A stretch of DNA of 64,000 bases from NCBI RefSeq assembly GCF_049532965.1, contig NZ_CP186694.1:3968001-4032000 (forward strand), given 5' to 3'. The notes below the pieces were generated by a model. That model searched no databases. It was given only the letters and a program-made list of their open reading frames with translations, and was not told the DNA's origin. Source of the DNA: Roseateles sp049532965. GTDB taxonomy: Bacteria > Pseudomonadota > Gammaproteobacteria > Burkholderiales > Burkholderiaceae_C. This document shows positions 45,382-54,700 of the stretch, in pieces. The stretch's first letter is position 1. Each line of letters opens with the position of its first letter. The position numbers and the translations under genes were made by a program.

Positions 45382-47655
45382 ATGAAGCACCCGATGCCCA
45401 CCGCCCTGGTCCTCGCCCTGGGCCTGGCCCATGCCATCCCCGCTGCCGCGCAGTCGGCGACGTCCGCCTCGTCCGCTGACGGTTCCAGGACCGAGGCCGC
45501 CGCCAACGGCGAGCGTTCCGAGCTCGAGCGCGTCACCGTCTCCGTCGGACGCGGCCAGCTGCGCTCCGTGCAGAGCCTGAGCCAGGCCGAGTTCGACAAC
45601 GCGCTGGCCGGCAGCAGCCCGCTGGCGACCGTCTCGCGCCTGCCTGGCGTGAACTTCCAGTCCGCAGACGGCCTGGGCAACTACGAGTGGTCGACGCGCT
45701 TCACCGTGCGCGGCTTCTCGCAAAACCAGCTCGGCTTCACGCTCGACGACGTGCCGCTGGGCGACATGTCCTACGGCAACTTCAACGGCCTGCACATCAG
45801 CCGCGCGATCGCGAGCGAGAACGTCGGCCGTGCGTCGCTGTCGCAGGGCGCGGGCGCGCTGGAAGCGGCCTCGTCGAGCAACCTGGGCGGCACGCTGCAG
45901 TTCTATTCGAGCGACCCGCTGGAGCGCTTCGGCCTGCGGGCCTCGCAGACGGTCGGCAGCGACTCCGCCCGCCGCACCTTCCTGCGCGTGGACAGCGGCC
46001 GCTCGGCCTTGGGCGAGTTCTTCATCAGCTACGCCGACCAGGATGCCGACAAGTGGAAGGGCCACGGCCAGCAGAAGCAGGCGCAGTGGAACCTCAAGTG
46101 GGTGAAGGCTATCGGCGACAGCCGGCTGTCGGCCTTCGTCAACACCTCGCGCCGCAAGGAAGTCGATTACCAGGACCTGTCGCTGGACCTGATCAAGCGC
46201 CGCGGCGACACGCTGGACAACTTCTATCCGGACTTCGCCGGTGCGGTCAACGCGGCCAACACGCTGTGCGGCGCCAATGGCAGCACCTACGTCGCCGCCT
46301 GCGACGACCAGTACTACGCCGGGGCCGGCCTGCGCAACGACGACCTCGCCGGGGCCACGGCCGACCTGCGCCTGGCCCAGGGCATCACGTGGAAGACCAC
46401 GGCCTACTACCACCGCAACGAGGGCATGGGGCTGTGGTTCACGCCTTACCGGGCCTCGCCGGACGGCACGCCGATCTCCGTGCGCACCACCGAGTACGGC
46501 ATCCACCGCTGGGGCGTCGTGTCCAACGCCGAGTTCGACCTCGGAGACCACCTGGTCAAGGCCGGCGTCTGGTTCGAGGACAACGACTTCGACCAGGCCC
46601 GCCGCTTCTATGCCGCATCGCCGTCGACCAGCGTCTACCGCTTCCCGAGCAACCCGTTCCTGACGCAGTGGCAGTACGCGTTCAACACGAAGACCTCGCA
46701 GTTCTCGCTGTCCGACACCTGGTCGCTGAGCAGGAACCTGACGGTCGGCGCCGGCTTCAAGGCGCTCAAGGTCAAGATCGACGGCCAGCTCGAGGCCGGC
46801 AGCGACATGCCGTCCGGCTCGATCACCGCCGAGAAGGGCTTCCTCCCGCAACTGGGCATCAACTACCGGCTCTCCGCGAACAACGAGCTCTACGGCACGA
46901 TCGCCCGCAACATGCGCGCCTACCAGGGCGCCGCCACCGGCACCTCGCCGTTCGCGACCTCGGCCGCCGGTTTCAACGCCATCAAGGACAAGCTGAAGCC
47001 GGAAACCTCCGACACCGTCGAAGCCGGCTGGCGCACCAGCGGCCGCGGCTATGAAGGCTCGGTCAGTGCCTACCTGGTCAACTTCAAGGACCGCTTGCTG
47101 AGCGTGCAGCAGGGCACCGGCATCCAGGGCAACCCGGTGGTGCTGTCCAACGTCGGCGACGTGCGCGCCACCGGCATCGAGGGCGCGATCTCCTTCCGGC
47201 TCGCCTCCGCGCTCACCTGGTACAACAGCGTCAGCCTGTCCAAGTCGACCTACCGCGATGACGTCGTCAGCGGCACCACGACCGTCGCGATCCGCGGCAA
47301 GCGCGTGGCGGACGCGCCGGACACGATGATCAAGTCGCAACTGGGCTACGACGATGGCGCGCTGTTCGGCACGATCGGCGTGGACTACATGTCCAAGCGC
47401 TACTACTCGTACACCAACGACGCCTCGGTGCCCGACCGCACGCTGGTCAACCTGAGCGCCGGCTACAAGATGAAGAACGTGTCGATGCTGCGCGAGCTGA
47501 GCCTGCAGGCCAGCGTCACCAACCTGTTCGACAAGCACTACATCTCGACGATCGGCTCGAACGGCTTCACCAACAGCGACCCGAACGGCACCTACGCCAC
47601 GCTGCTGCCGGGTGCGCCGCGTCAGTTCTACGTGACACTGACGGGCCGGTTCTGA
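45382..47655 (+). CDS. TonB-dependent outer-membrane receptor
   Basis: 757 aa from ATG 45382, where the signal peptide begins (MKHPMPTALVLALGLAHAIP, cleavage at AAAQS). The plug domain (residues 50-180) has LATVSRLPGVNFQS, FTVRGFSQNQLGFTLDDVPL and SSSNLGGTLQFYS. The 22-strand barrel ends with FYVTLTGRF, a BAM-type C-terminal Phe. A TonB box is not obvious. It is followed 4 bp later by a PhoD phosphatase and then a solute-binding protein, so import of a phosphorylated organic compound is likely (inference). Confidence 0.93.
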   Translation: MKHPMPTALVLALGLAHAIPAAAQSATSASSADGSRTEAAANGERSELERVTVSVGRGQLRSVQSLSQAEFDNALAGSSPLATVSRLPGVNFQSADGLGNYEWSTRFTVRGFSQNQLGFTLDDVPLGDMSYGNFNGLHISRAIASENVGRASLSQGAGALEAASSSNLGGTLQFYSSDPLERFGLRASQTVGSDSARRTFLRVDSGRSALGEFFISYADQDADKWKGHGQQKQAQWNLKWVKAIGDSRLSAFVNTSRRKEVDYQDLSLDLIKRRGDTLDNFYPDFAGAVNAANTLCGANGSTYVAACDDQYYAGAGLRNDDLAGATADLRLAQGITWKTTAYYHRNEGMGLWFTPYRASPDGTPISVRTTEYGIHRWGVVSNAEFDLGDHLVKAGVWFEDNDFDQARRFYAASPSTSVYRFPSNPFLTQWQYAFNTKTSQFSLSDTWSLSRNLTVGAGFKALKVKIDGQLEAGSDMPSGSITAEKGFLPQLGINYRLSANNELYGTIARNMRAYQGAATGTSPFATSAAGFNAIKDKLKPETSDTVEAGWRTSGRGYEGSVSAYLVNFKDRLLSVQQGTGIQGNPVVLSNVGDVRATGIEGAISFRLASALTWYNSVSLSKSTYRDDVVSGTTTVAIRGKRVADAPDTMIKSQLGYDDGALFGTIGVDYMSKRYYSYTNDASVPDRTLVNLSAGYKMKNVSMLRELSLQASVTNLFDKHYISTIGSNGFTNSDPNGTYATLLPGAPRQFYVTLTGRF

Positions 47656-47659
47656 GGCC

Positions 47660-48844
47660 ATGGCCCGTGACCCTCGACTGACGCGCCGCGAGCTGCTGGC
47701 GCGGTCGCTGGCCACGCCGTTGGCCGTGCCGCTCGCCGTGCCGCTGGCAGGATGCACGTCCTCCCCGGCGGCGACCGGCGCGTCGCCGGCGGAGGCGGTC
47801 CGCACCGAGGCGCCCCGGCGCTTCCGGGTGGCCTTCGGTTCCTGCGCCAAGCAGAGCCGGCCGCAGCCGGTCTGGCAGGCGATCGGCGCCGCCAGGCCGG
47901 ATCTGTTTGTCTTCCTCGGCGACAACCTCTACGCCGATGCGCGCGACGAGGCGACGCTGCGCCAGCGGTATGCCGAGTTCATGGCCGTCGAGCCGCTGCA
48001 GGCGTTCCGGCGCTCGACGCGCCACGTCGCGATCTGGGACGACCACGATTACGGCGACGACGACGAGGGTGCGGACTATCCGCTGAAGCGCCTCTCGCAG
48101 CAGTTGTTCTGCGACGCCTGGGGCGAGCCGGCTGATTCGCCGCGCCGCCGCGCCGATGGCATCTACGACAGCGTCGTCTACGAAGCCTTCGGCCGCCGCA
48201 TCCAGGTGATCCTGCCGGACCTGCGATTCAATCGCACGATGCTCACGACCGACCCGTCGCTGAAGTCGAGCTACGCGGCGATGGTGCTGCGCGCCAACCT
48301 CAGCGGGCAACCGATGTCGGGCTGGTACGTGCCCGATCCGCGGCCGGAGGCGACCTTGCTCGGCGAGCGCCAGTGGCAGTGGCTCGAGGCACAGCTGCGC
48401 GTGCCTGCGGACGTGCGGCTGATCGGCTCGAGCGTGCAGTTCGCGGCCGATGGCACCGGATGGGAGTGCTGGTCCAACTTTCCGCGCGAACGGGAACGGC
48501 TGGTCGAGCTGATCCGCCGCACGCGTGCCGAGGGCATGGTGTTCCTCAGCGGCGACATGCATTACGCCGAGCTCTCCTGCGTCGACGTCGACGGCGGCTA
48601 TCCGCTGTGGGACGCGACGTCCAGCGGACTGACCGAGGTCTGGGACATTCCCACGCCGAACCGCAATCGCCGCTCCGCCGTCATGGCCGAAGTGAACTTC
48701 GGTCTCGTGGACATCGAGCCCGTCAGCGAACGGGAGGATGATCTGCGCTTGCGCGTCGCGCTGTGCGACGTGAACGGAAAGGCCAAGGTGACGAAGGACC
48801 TGCTGCTGTCGAGTCTTCGCTGGCCGGCCGAGGAGAACACTTGA
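47660..48844 (+). CDS. PhoD-like alkaline phosphatase, Tat-exported
   Basis: 394 aa. The twin-Arg signal LTRRELLARSL is followed by a hydrophobic stretch ending in AGCTSS, a possible lipobox. Metallophosphatase motifs are FGSCAKQSRPQPVWQAIG, FVFLGDNLYADARDE, IWDDHDYGDDDEGADY and FLSGDMHYAEL. Such enzymes use Fe/Ca to cleave phosphomono- and diesters in the periplasm. Its stop overlaps the start of the solute-binding protein gene (TGATG). Confidence 0.93.
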   Translation: MARDPRLTRRELLARSLATPLAVPLAVPLAGCTSSPAATGASPAEAVRTEAPRRFRVAFGSCAKQSRPQPVWQAIGAARPDLFVFLGDNLYADARDEATLRQRYAEFMAVEPLQAFRRSTRHVAIWDDHDYGDDDEGADYPLKRLSQQLFCDAWGEPADSPRRRADGIYDSVVYEAFGRRIQVILPDLRFNRTMLTTDPSLKSSYAAMVLRANLSGQPMSGWYVPDPRPEATLLGERQWQWLEAQLRVPADVRLIGSSVQFAADGTGWECWSNFPRERERLVELIRRTRAEGMVFLSGDMHYAELSCVDVDGGYPLWDATSSGLTEVWDIPTPNRNRRSAVMAEVNFGLVDIEPVSEREDDLRLRVALCDVNGKAKVTKDLLLSSLRWPAEENT

Positions 48845-49944
48845 TGACGCTGTCCCGCCGTACCTTGCTCCGGACCCTGCCCGCCGCGCTGCCTGCCTCC
48901 GTGCTGGGCGGGGCGTTCGGTGTCGACGCCTTCGCCCAGGGCGGCATGCCGGCGACGCCGGCACTGGACGCGCTGATGACGGCCGCGCGCAAGGAAGGCC
49001 GCGTCCACAGCCTCGGCATGCCGGACGACTGGGCCAACTGGCGCGCGACCTGGGCGGACCTGCAGCGGCTCTACGGGCTGGCGCATGTCGACACGGACAT
49101 GAGCAGTGCCGAGGAGATTGCCAAGATCGAGGCCGAGAAATCGAACGCGAGCGCGGACATCGGCGATGTCGGCTTCGAGTTCGGCCCGATCGCGAAGGCG
49201 CGCGGCCTCACGCAGCCTTATCTGCCGACGACCTGGGCGCAGGTGCCCGCCTGGGCCAAGGATCCGGAGGGCCATTGGGCGCTCGCCTACACCGGCACCA
49301 TCGCGTTCGCGGTGAACCGCAAGCGGATGAAGGACGTGCCGCGCGGCTGGCAGGCGCTGTTCGCGTCGAACGCCCGCGTGATGATCGGCGAGGTCGGGCG
49401 GGCCGCGCAGTCCAACGCGGCCGTGCTGGCGGCGGCAGTCGCGCTCGGCGGCGACGAGACCCGGTTGCAGCCGGCGCTGGCGGCGTTCGCGCGGCTCGCG
49501 AAGGAGAAGCGTCTGATCGGCACCAACGCCACGCCGGCGCTGATGGAGCGGGCCGAAGCCGACGTGTTCCTGCTGTGGGATTTCAACGCGCTGTCGTACC
49601 GGGCGAAGTTGCCGAGTACGACGGACTACGAGGTCCTGATCCCGGCCGACGGCTCGGTCACCAGCGGCTACACGACCATCATCAACCGCTGGGCGCCGCA
49701 TCCGAACGCCGCGATGCTGGCGCGCGAGTACATCTTCAGCGACGCCGGCCAGATGAACCTCGCGCGCGGCCATGCGCGGCCGATCCGCGTTGCCCAGCTG
49801 CCGCTGGCACCCGACCTCAAGGCGCTGCTCGTGCCCGAGGCCCAGTACGCCAAGGCGCGGGCGCTGAAGCCGGCAGTCTGGACAGAAGAAGTCAAGAAGC
49901 TGCCGAGCGCGTGGCAGCGCGAGGTGCTGGGAGGCGCACGGTGA
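48844..49944 (+). CDS. Extracellular solute-binding protein (ABC transporter, Fe/phosphonate-type fold)
   Basis: 366 aa from ATG 48844. The signal is Tat-like (LSRRTLLRTLPAALPASV). A type II periplasmic binding fold is supported by AYTGTIAFAVNRKRMKD and EYEVLIPADGSVTSG-like YEVLIPADGSVTSGYT. It resembles AfuA/PotD-type proteins that bind iron or 2-aminoethylphosphonate. No permease or ATPase gene follows. Coupling to PhoD and the TonB receptor suggests a phosphorus compound as ligand, but this is inferred from context. Confidence 0.87.
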   Translation: MTLSRRTLLRTLPAALPASVLGGAFGVDAFAQGGMPATPALDALMTAARKEGRVHSLGMPDDWANWRATWADLQRLYGLAHVDTDMSSAEEIAKIEAEKSNASADIGDVGFEFGPIAKARGLTQPYLPTTWAQVPAWAKDPEGHWALAYTGTIAFAVNRKRMKDVPRGWQALFASNARVMIGEVGRAAQSNAAVLAAAVALGGDETRLQPALAAFARLAKEKRLIGTNATPALMERAEADVFLLWDFNALSYRAKLPSTTDYEVLIPADGSVTSGYTTIINRWAPHPNAAMLAREYIFSDAGQMNLARGHARPIRVAQLPLAPDLKALLVPEAQYAKARALKPAVWTEEVKKLPSAWQREVLGGAR

Positions 49945-50000
49945 GCGGTCCGTTGGCGCATGCGCATCGCGGCGGTCGACGCGGCAATGGGCGCAGCTGA
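49941..50000 (+). pseudogene. Possible remnant of a further operon gene
   Basis: A GTG (49941) overlaps the solute-binding protein stop as coupled genes do, and opens a frame of only 19 codons (SGPLAHAHRGGRRGNG) before TGA. An ABC permease gene would be expected here. This is a weak signal and could be chance. Confidence 0.2.
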
Positions 50001-50043
50001 CACCATGGCCGCCCACGGTGCCGGGCGGCGTGGTGGCTCGCCG

Positions 50044-51741
50044 TCAGAACGCCCACCCGAGCTGCACCCACGCCCGCACCGACCGATCGGGCTCCGACTG
50101 CGCCTGCTCCGAGCCATGTCCCGCGATCGCGACATGCCAGTCCATCGCCCGCCAGTGGCCGCGCAAGGCAACGCCATGGCTCCTGAGCGAGCGCCGGTTG
50201 CTGCCATCGAGGAACGGCGTCTCGTTGAGCCGCACCCCGCCAGCGCTGAGGAAGACGCTGGGAATCAATGACGGATCCCTGGCGTAGTACAACTCGCCCG
50301 AAGCCAGCCAGCCCTCGTCGCCGACCGCCTCGCCCGAGGGATATCCGCGCAGGCCGCCCACGCCGCCGAGCACGAACTTCTGGTACGAGTCCAGGTTGCG
50401 TGATGCCAGTTGCCCGCTCAGGCTCATCAGCACGCCCCAGCCGCCACCGACCCGCTGATTGCGCTGCACGTCGAGGTTGAGCGTGCTGTAGCGCCCCGCC
50501 GTCCTCGCGCTGAGGCTGTCGATGACCGCCGCGGACGGCGAGCTGAAGCTCAGCCGGCCGCGTCCCACGCGCAGCGCGACGCGGGTATCGCCACCCGCGC
50601 CGATGTCGTCCCGGGCGCTGAGCATCACCTGCAGCGTGTAATGCGTCGCCCGCTTGCCGGTCGACGTGTCGGTGGCGCGGATCTCGTCGGACAGGCGACG
50701 GCGCTCGACGCCCGCCTGCGCGGTGATGTTCACGCCGGTGCTACGCACGAGCGGATAGCTGAGCTGCCACTCCGCCACATTGGCCTGGCCTCGCGCATCG
50801 AGCGCCGCGAACTCGGAACCCAGCGCGTACTGGGTGTGCGTCACGCTCAGCGCGGTGGCAAGCCCGCTCGCGCCCACCGGGAGCTCCGCGCCCAAGCGGC
50901 CGTAGTAGAGGTCGTCCTCGCTCGCCAGCAGTCGTGCGCTGATGGACTCGCCGTGCCCGGTGGGGCTGTCGAGCGTGACCGCACCGCCGACCCGCCGCTC
51001 GCCGGTGTAGCGAGAGCCATGGTTGTCCGCCTCGATCCGTCCGCTGACCAGCGGTGCCGGCGCGGCCTCGACCGTCAACAGGGTGTCGCCCGTCTGCGCG
51101 CCGGCCTGCAGGTGGGCCTTCACGCGCCCGCCCGGCAGGTCGGACAGCAGCAGCAACGCGCGGTCCACTTCGGCCTGGTTCAACGGCTCGCCCCGGGGCA
51201 GCGTCGCAAGGCGGTTCTCGATGACCGAGGCGCGGATCCGGCTGCCCGGATCGACCTGCAAGCGCACGTCCGCGAGCCGGCCCTCGATGACGTGGATCTC
51301 CACATCGCCATCGCGGACGGTCTGCGGCGGCAGCACGGCGCGGACCAGCGGCCATCCGCGATCACGGTAGAAGCGCGTGATGCGCGCCGCGCCACGGGCC
51401 AGGTCTCCGACGGTCCGCGTGCCCTCGTTCAGGTCGGCCACTTGCGCCTCCAGCGCCTGCGCGCTGAACAGGGTCGATCCGGTGACGCGAACGCGCCGGA
51501 CGGGAATCGGCGTGGGATCCTCGATCGGCGCGGCGTCGGCCGGGTCGTCGGTCCTGCGCGGCAGCATCAGCCCGCCGTCCGGCGCGGGCACCGGCCACAC
51601 CCGCGGGGGCGCGGCCGCGCGCGCCGCATCGCCAGCGTCGGGCCGGACATCGGCATGGACGGGTTGAACCGCCAGGAGCAGCAAGGCGGCCTGAAGCAGA
51701 GGGCGGCGGGCGGCGAAGGGATTGCGCGGGCAGCGACGCAT
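50044..51741 (-). CDS. Two-partner secretion transporter, TpsB/FhaC family
   Basis: 565 aa from ATG 51741; a GTG at 51768, one base after the tpsA stop, is an alternative start. The signal peptide is LLQAALLLLAVQPVHAD. Two POTRA domains (first at VRRVRVTGSTLFSAQALEAQ) precede a 16-strand barrel. The conserved loop LGGVGGLRGYPSGEAVGDEG contains the VRGY-like motif of Omp85/TpsB proteins, and it ends VQLGWAF. It should export the adjacent TpsA across the outer membrane. Confidence 0.93.
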   Translation of the reverse strand: MRRCPRNPFAARRPLLQAALLLLAVQPVHADVRPDAGDAARAAAPPRVWPVPAPDGGLMLPRRTDDPADAAPIEDPTPIPVRRVRVTGSTLFSAQALEAQVADLNEGTRTVGDLARGAARITRFYRDRGWPLVRAVLPPQTVRDGDVEIHVIEGRLADVRLQVDPGSRIRASVIENRLATLPRGEPLNQAEVDRALLLLSDLPGGRVKAHLQAGAQTGDTLLTVEAAPAPLVSGRIEADNHGSRYTGERRVGGAVTLDSPTGHGESISARLLASEDDLYYGRLGAELPVGASGLATALSVTHTQYALGSEFAALDARGQANVAEWQLSYPLVRSTGVNITAQAGVERRRLSDEIRATDTSTGKRATHYTLQVMLSARDDIGAGGDTRVALRVGRGRLSFSSPSAAVIDSLSARTAGRYSTLNLDVQRNQRVGGGWGVLMSLSGQLASRNLDSYQKFVLGGVGGLRGYPSGEAVGDEGWLASGELYYARDPSLIPSVFLSAGGVRLNETPFLDGSNRRSLRSHGVALRGHWRAMDWHVAIAGHGSEQAQSEPDRSVRAWVQLGWAF

Positions 51742-51769
51742 GGAGGGTCGGGTCTTGCGGCCGGCCACT

Positions 51770-54700
51770 CTAGCGCACCCGGTGTGCCATCGGCGTGCGG
51801 GTCTCGACCCAGACCACGTCCGTCCACCATCGGCCGCCGGTGCCCTTCGCCGGAAGCGCGCGCTGCGTGGGCACCCAGCCCATCACGCGGCTGGCCCAGA
51901 ACACATCGGCGAGCGCTGACAGGTAGCGCGAAGCCGACTCCTCCGAGCCCGTGCCGACTCCGCCGGCACTGGCGGGCAGCACGGTCAGGACGCCCGCCTC
52001 GTAGCGGAGCTCATAGTTGCGGCTGGTCAGGCCCTGCGCCTGCACCTCGTAGCGCCCGGGCGGGGCCGAGGGCGTCGCGCTGGTGATGAATCGCAAGCTG
52101 CCCGACAGGTCGCTGCTTTCCGCGGACTGGCCGGCAACCAGTCCCGCATACGTCACCGAGAACGCGGGATTCCGTTGCCCGATGAGCCGGACGGCGTCCT
52201 GCACCGAAATCAGCAACGGCGCCGGCGTGATCACATAGCTGTGATCGGGCGCCAGCGCGACGGCATACCCGAGCCTGTCGGCCAGCGAGCCCGGCTGGAT
52301 GGCATGGCGACCGCTGTCCTCGCCCGGCGCGCGCGTCAGCCGGCCGGTGAGCGCCATGGCCGTCGTGTCGCCCTGTCGCAGCCCGGTGACGGTGTAGGCG
52401 ATGTCCGGATTGGTCTGGCCGCCGTCATAGACCTTGGTGTTGACGGCATCGATCGGCGAGACGGTCAGCACCGGGCGCACGCGGTACATGACGAAGGTGG
52501 TGCCGTCACCGACTCCGGCGGCGCCAGGCGCATCGCCGGCCTGTCGCCCGTAACGGAAGTTGCCGCTGCCCGACGTCGCCCGTTCGGCCAGGCTGCCAGC
52601 GAGCCCTGTGCCGTCGAGGCTGCCGGAGTAGACCGTGACCACGCGGCCCGGATCGAGGACCAGCGTGGCGGTGCTGTGCACGTCGCCGCCCGCGGCATCT
52701 CCGCGGGCCCGGGCTGCGCCGGCGGACAACGTGAGGTCCCCACCGGTGACTTGCCAGACGCCGCTGGCGGTCAGGTCGCCCGCCAACGTGGTGAGCGAGG
52801 TCGCCCCCCCGGCGCTGACACCGCTCACGGTCATCGCTTGACCGTTCACGACAGCGAGATCGGCGGCGCCGACCACCCGCAGCGTGCTCAACGCATTGAG
52901 CGAATCACGCAGCAGGACGGCGCCACCACCGCCGTCGAGCGTCGCCACCCCGCCCACGGTGAGCGCGCCGAGCTGCGAAAGCCCCGCCGCCACGACGTCG
53001 AGATCGCCGCTCACCGAGGACGCGCCGAGCACCAGCGGCCCGCCGGCGGCCACGGAGGCGTTGCGCGCCGTCAGGGCCACCGGGCCGCTGAAGACGTTGT
53101 CGAGGCGGGTCAACGTGATGTCGCTCCCACCGCTGTTCAGCGTGGCGGCGCCGCCCACGGACAGGGCGCCCGTCTGCTGGATATTCGGCGCGTTCACGGT
53201 CAGCGACCCGCCGGCGGCAGATGGCGCGAACGTGAGCGGCGTTTGCGCGTTGATGGTCGCATCGCCAGTGGCGAAGCTCACTGCGCCACCAAATGCGTTG
53301 CTCGCGTCCGCGAGCAGCAGCGTTGCGGTACCGGTAGCGAACGCGCTTGGCCCGGCCACCGACAAGGTCCCGCTTTGCTGGATGCCGGGGGCGGTCGCGC
53401 TGAGCGCGCCGCTCAGCGTCGATGCGCCAAAGGTCAGCGGCGCCTGGGCGACGATCGTCGCGTCACCGCTGGCGACGCTCACCGCGCCGCCGAAGACATT
53501 GCCGCCATCGGCCAGCGTGATCGCCGACGCGCCGCTGCTGAGCGTGCTCGTTCCTGCGATCGACACGGCGCCGCTCTGCACGATGCCGGGCGCGGTGGCC
53601 ACCAGATGCCCGCTCAATGCAGACAACGCGAACGTCAGCGGGAGGCTCGACTGGATCGCCGCGTCACCGCCGTTCAGGCTCACCGCAGCGCCGAAGACGT
53701 TGGCGCTGTGGGTCAGGGTGATCGGCGACGTTCCGCTCGTGATCGTCGTGGCGCCCGACACCGCGAGCGCGCCGCTCTGCGACACGCCCGGTGCGTCGAC
53801 GGTCAGCGCGCCAGTCACCGTCGAGGCGCCCAGCGTGAGCGGCGCGGCGGCGGCCAGCGTCGTCGCCCCGCCGGTGATGCCGACCGCGCCGCCAAAGGCA
53901 TTGCCCGCGTTGCCAAGCGTGATCGCCGAGGTGCCGGCGTGGAGCGCCGTGGCTCCAGAAACCGTGATCGCCCCGGTCTGCGCGATCCCCGGCGCGGTGA
54001 CGGTCAGCGCGCCGCTCACCGCCGATGCGCCCAGCGTCAGCGCGGTGCTGTTGAACAGCGTCGTGTCGGCGGCGGAAACCGAGAGCCCGCCAGCGAAGGC
54101 GTTGCCCGCGTTGACCAGGCTCACAGTGTTGCCCGCACCGCTGGCGGTGATCGAGGCAGGACCGCCGACATGGAAGTAGCCGCCGAAGGCCGTGTCGTCG
54201 GCAATCATCCCTGCAGCGGACGTGATGCTGAGCGCGCCCGGAACGATCAACCCGCCCTTGTTCCAGAACGCCCGCCGGGCCGCCACCTGGCTCTCGGCGG
54301 TGATCTGCAACGGTGAGTTCGTCAGCACCGACAGCGTCGCCGGCCCGCCGATGTACAGGCCGGAGTAGCCGCTGACGCTGTCCAGCGACCGGGCGGTGAT
54401 CTGGATCGGCATCGTGGCGGGTGCGCTCAACCGCACTGCGGCCGTGCCCGAGCCCCAGACGCCGTCGCCGCCGGCATTGCTGCCGGAGATCTGCAGCGCG
54501 CCGCTCGTGGCGGTGATGTTCACCTTGCCGTCGAGCTTCACCGCCGCATTGCTGTTGCTGGTGCTGCTGGCGCCACCGACGGTGAGGTTGTTGCCGGTGA
54601 TCGTCACGGATCCACCGGTGAGCTGGACGGCGTTGGTGCCGCCGCCGATCAAGGCGACCGTCGACTGCTGGTTCCGGTAGCTGCTCGCCGCCGGATTGGA

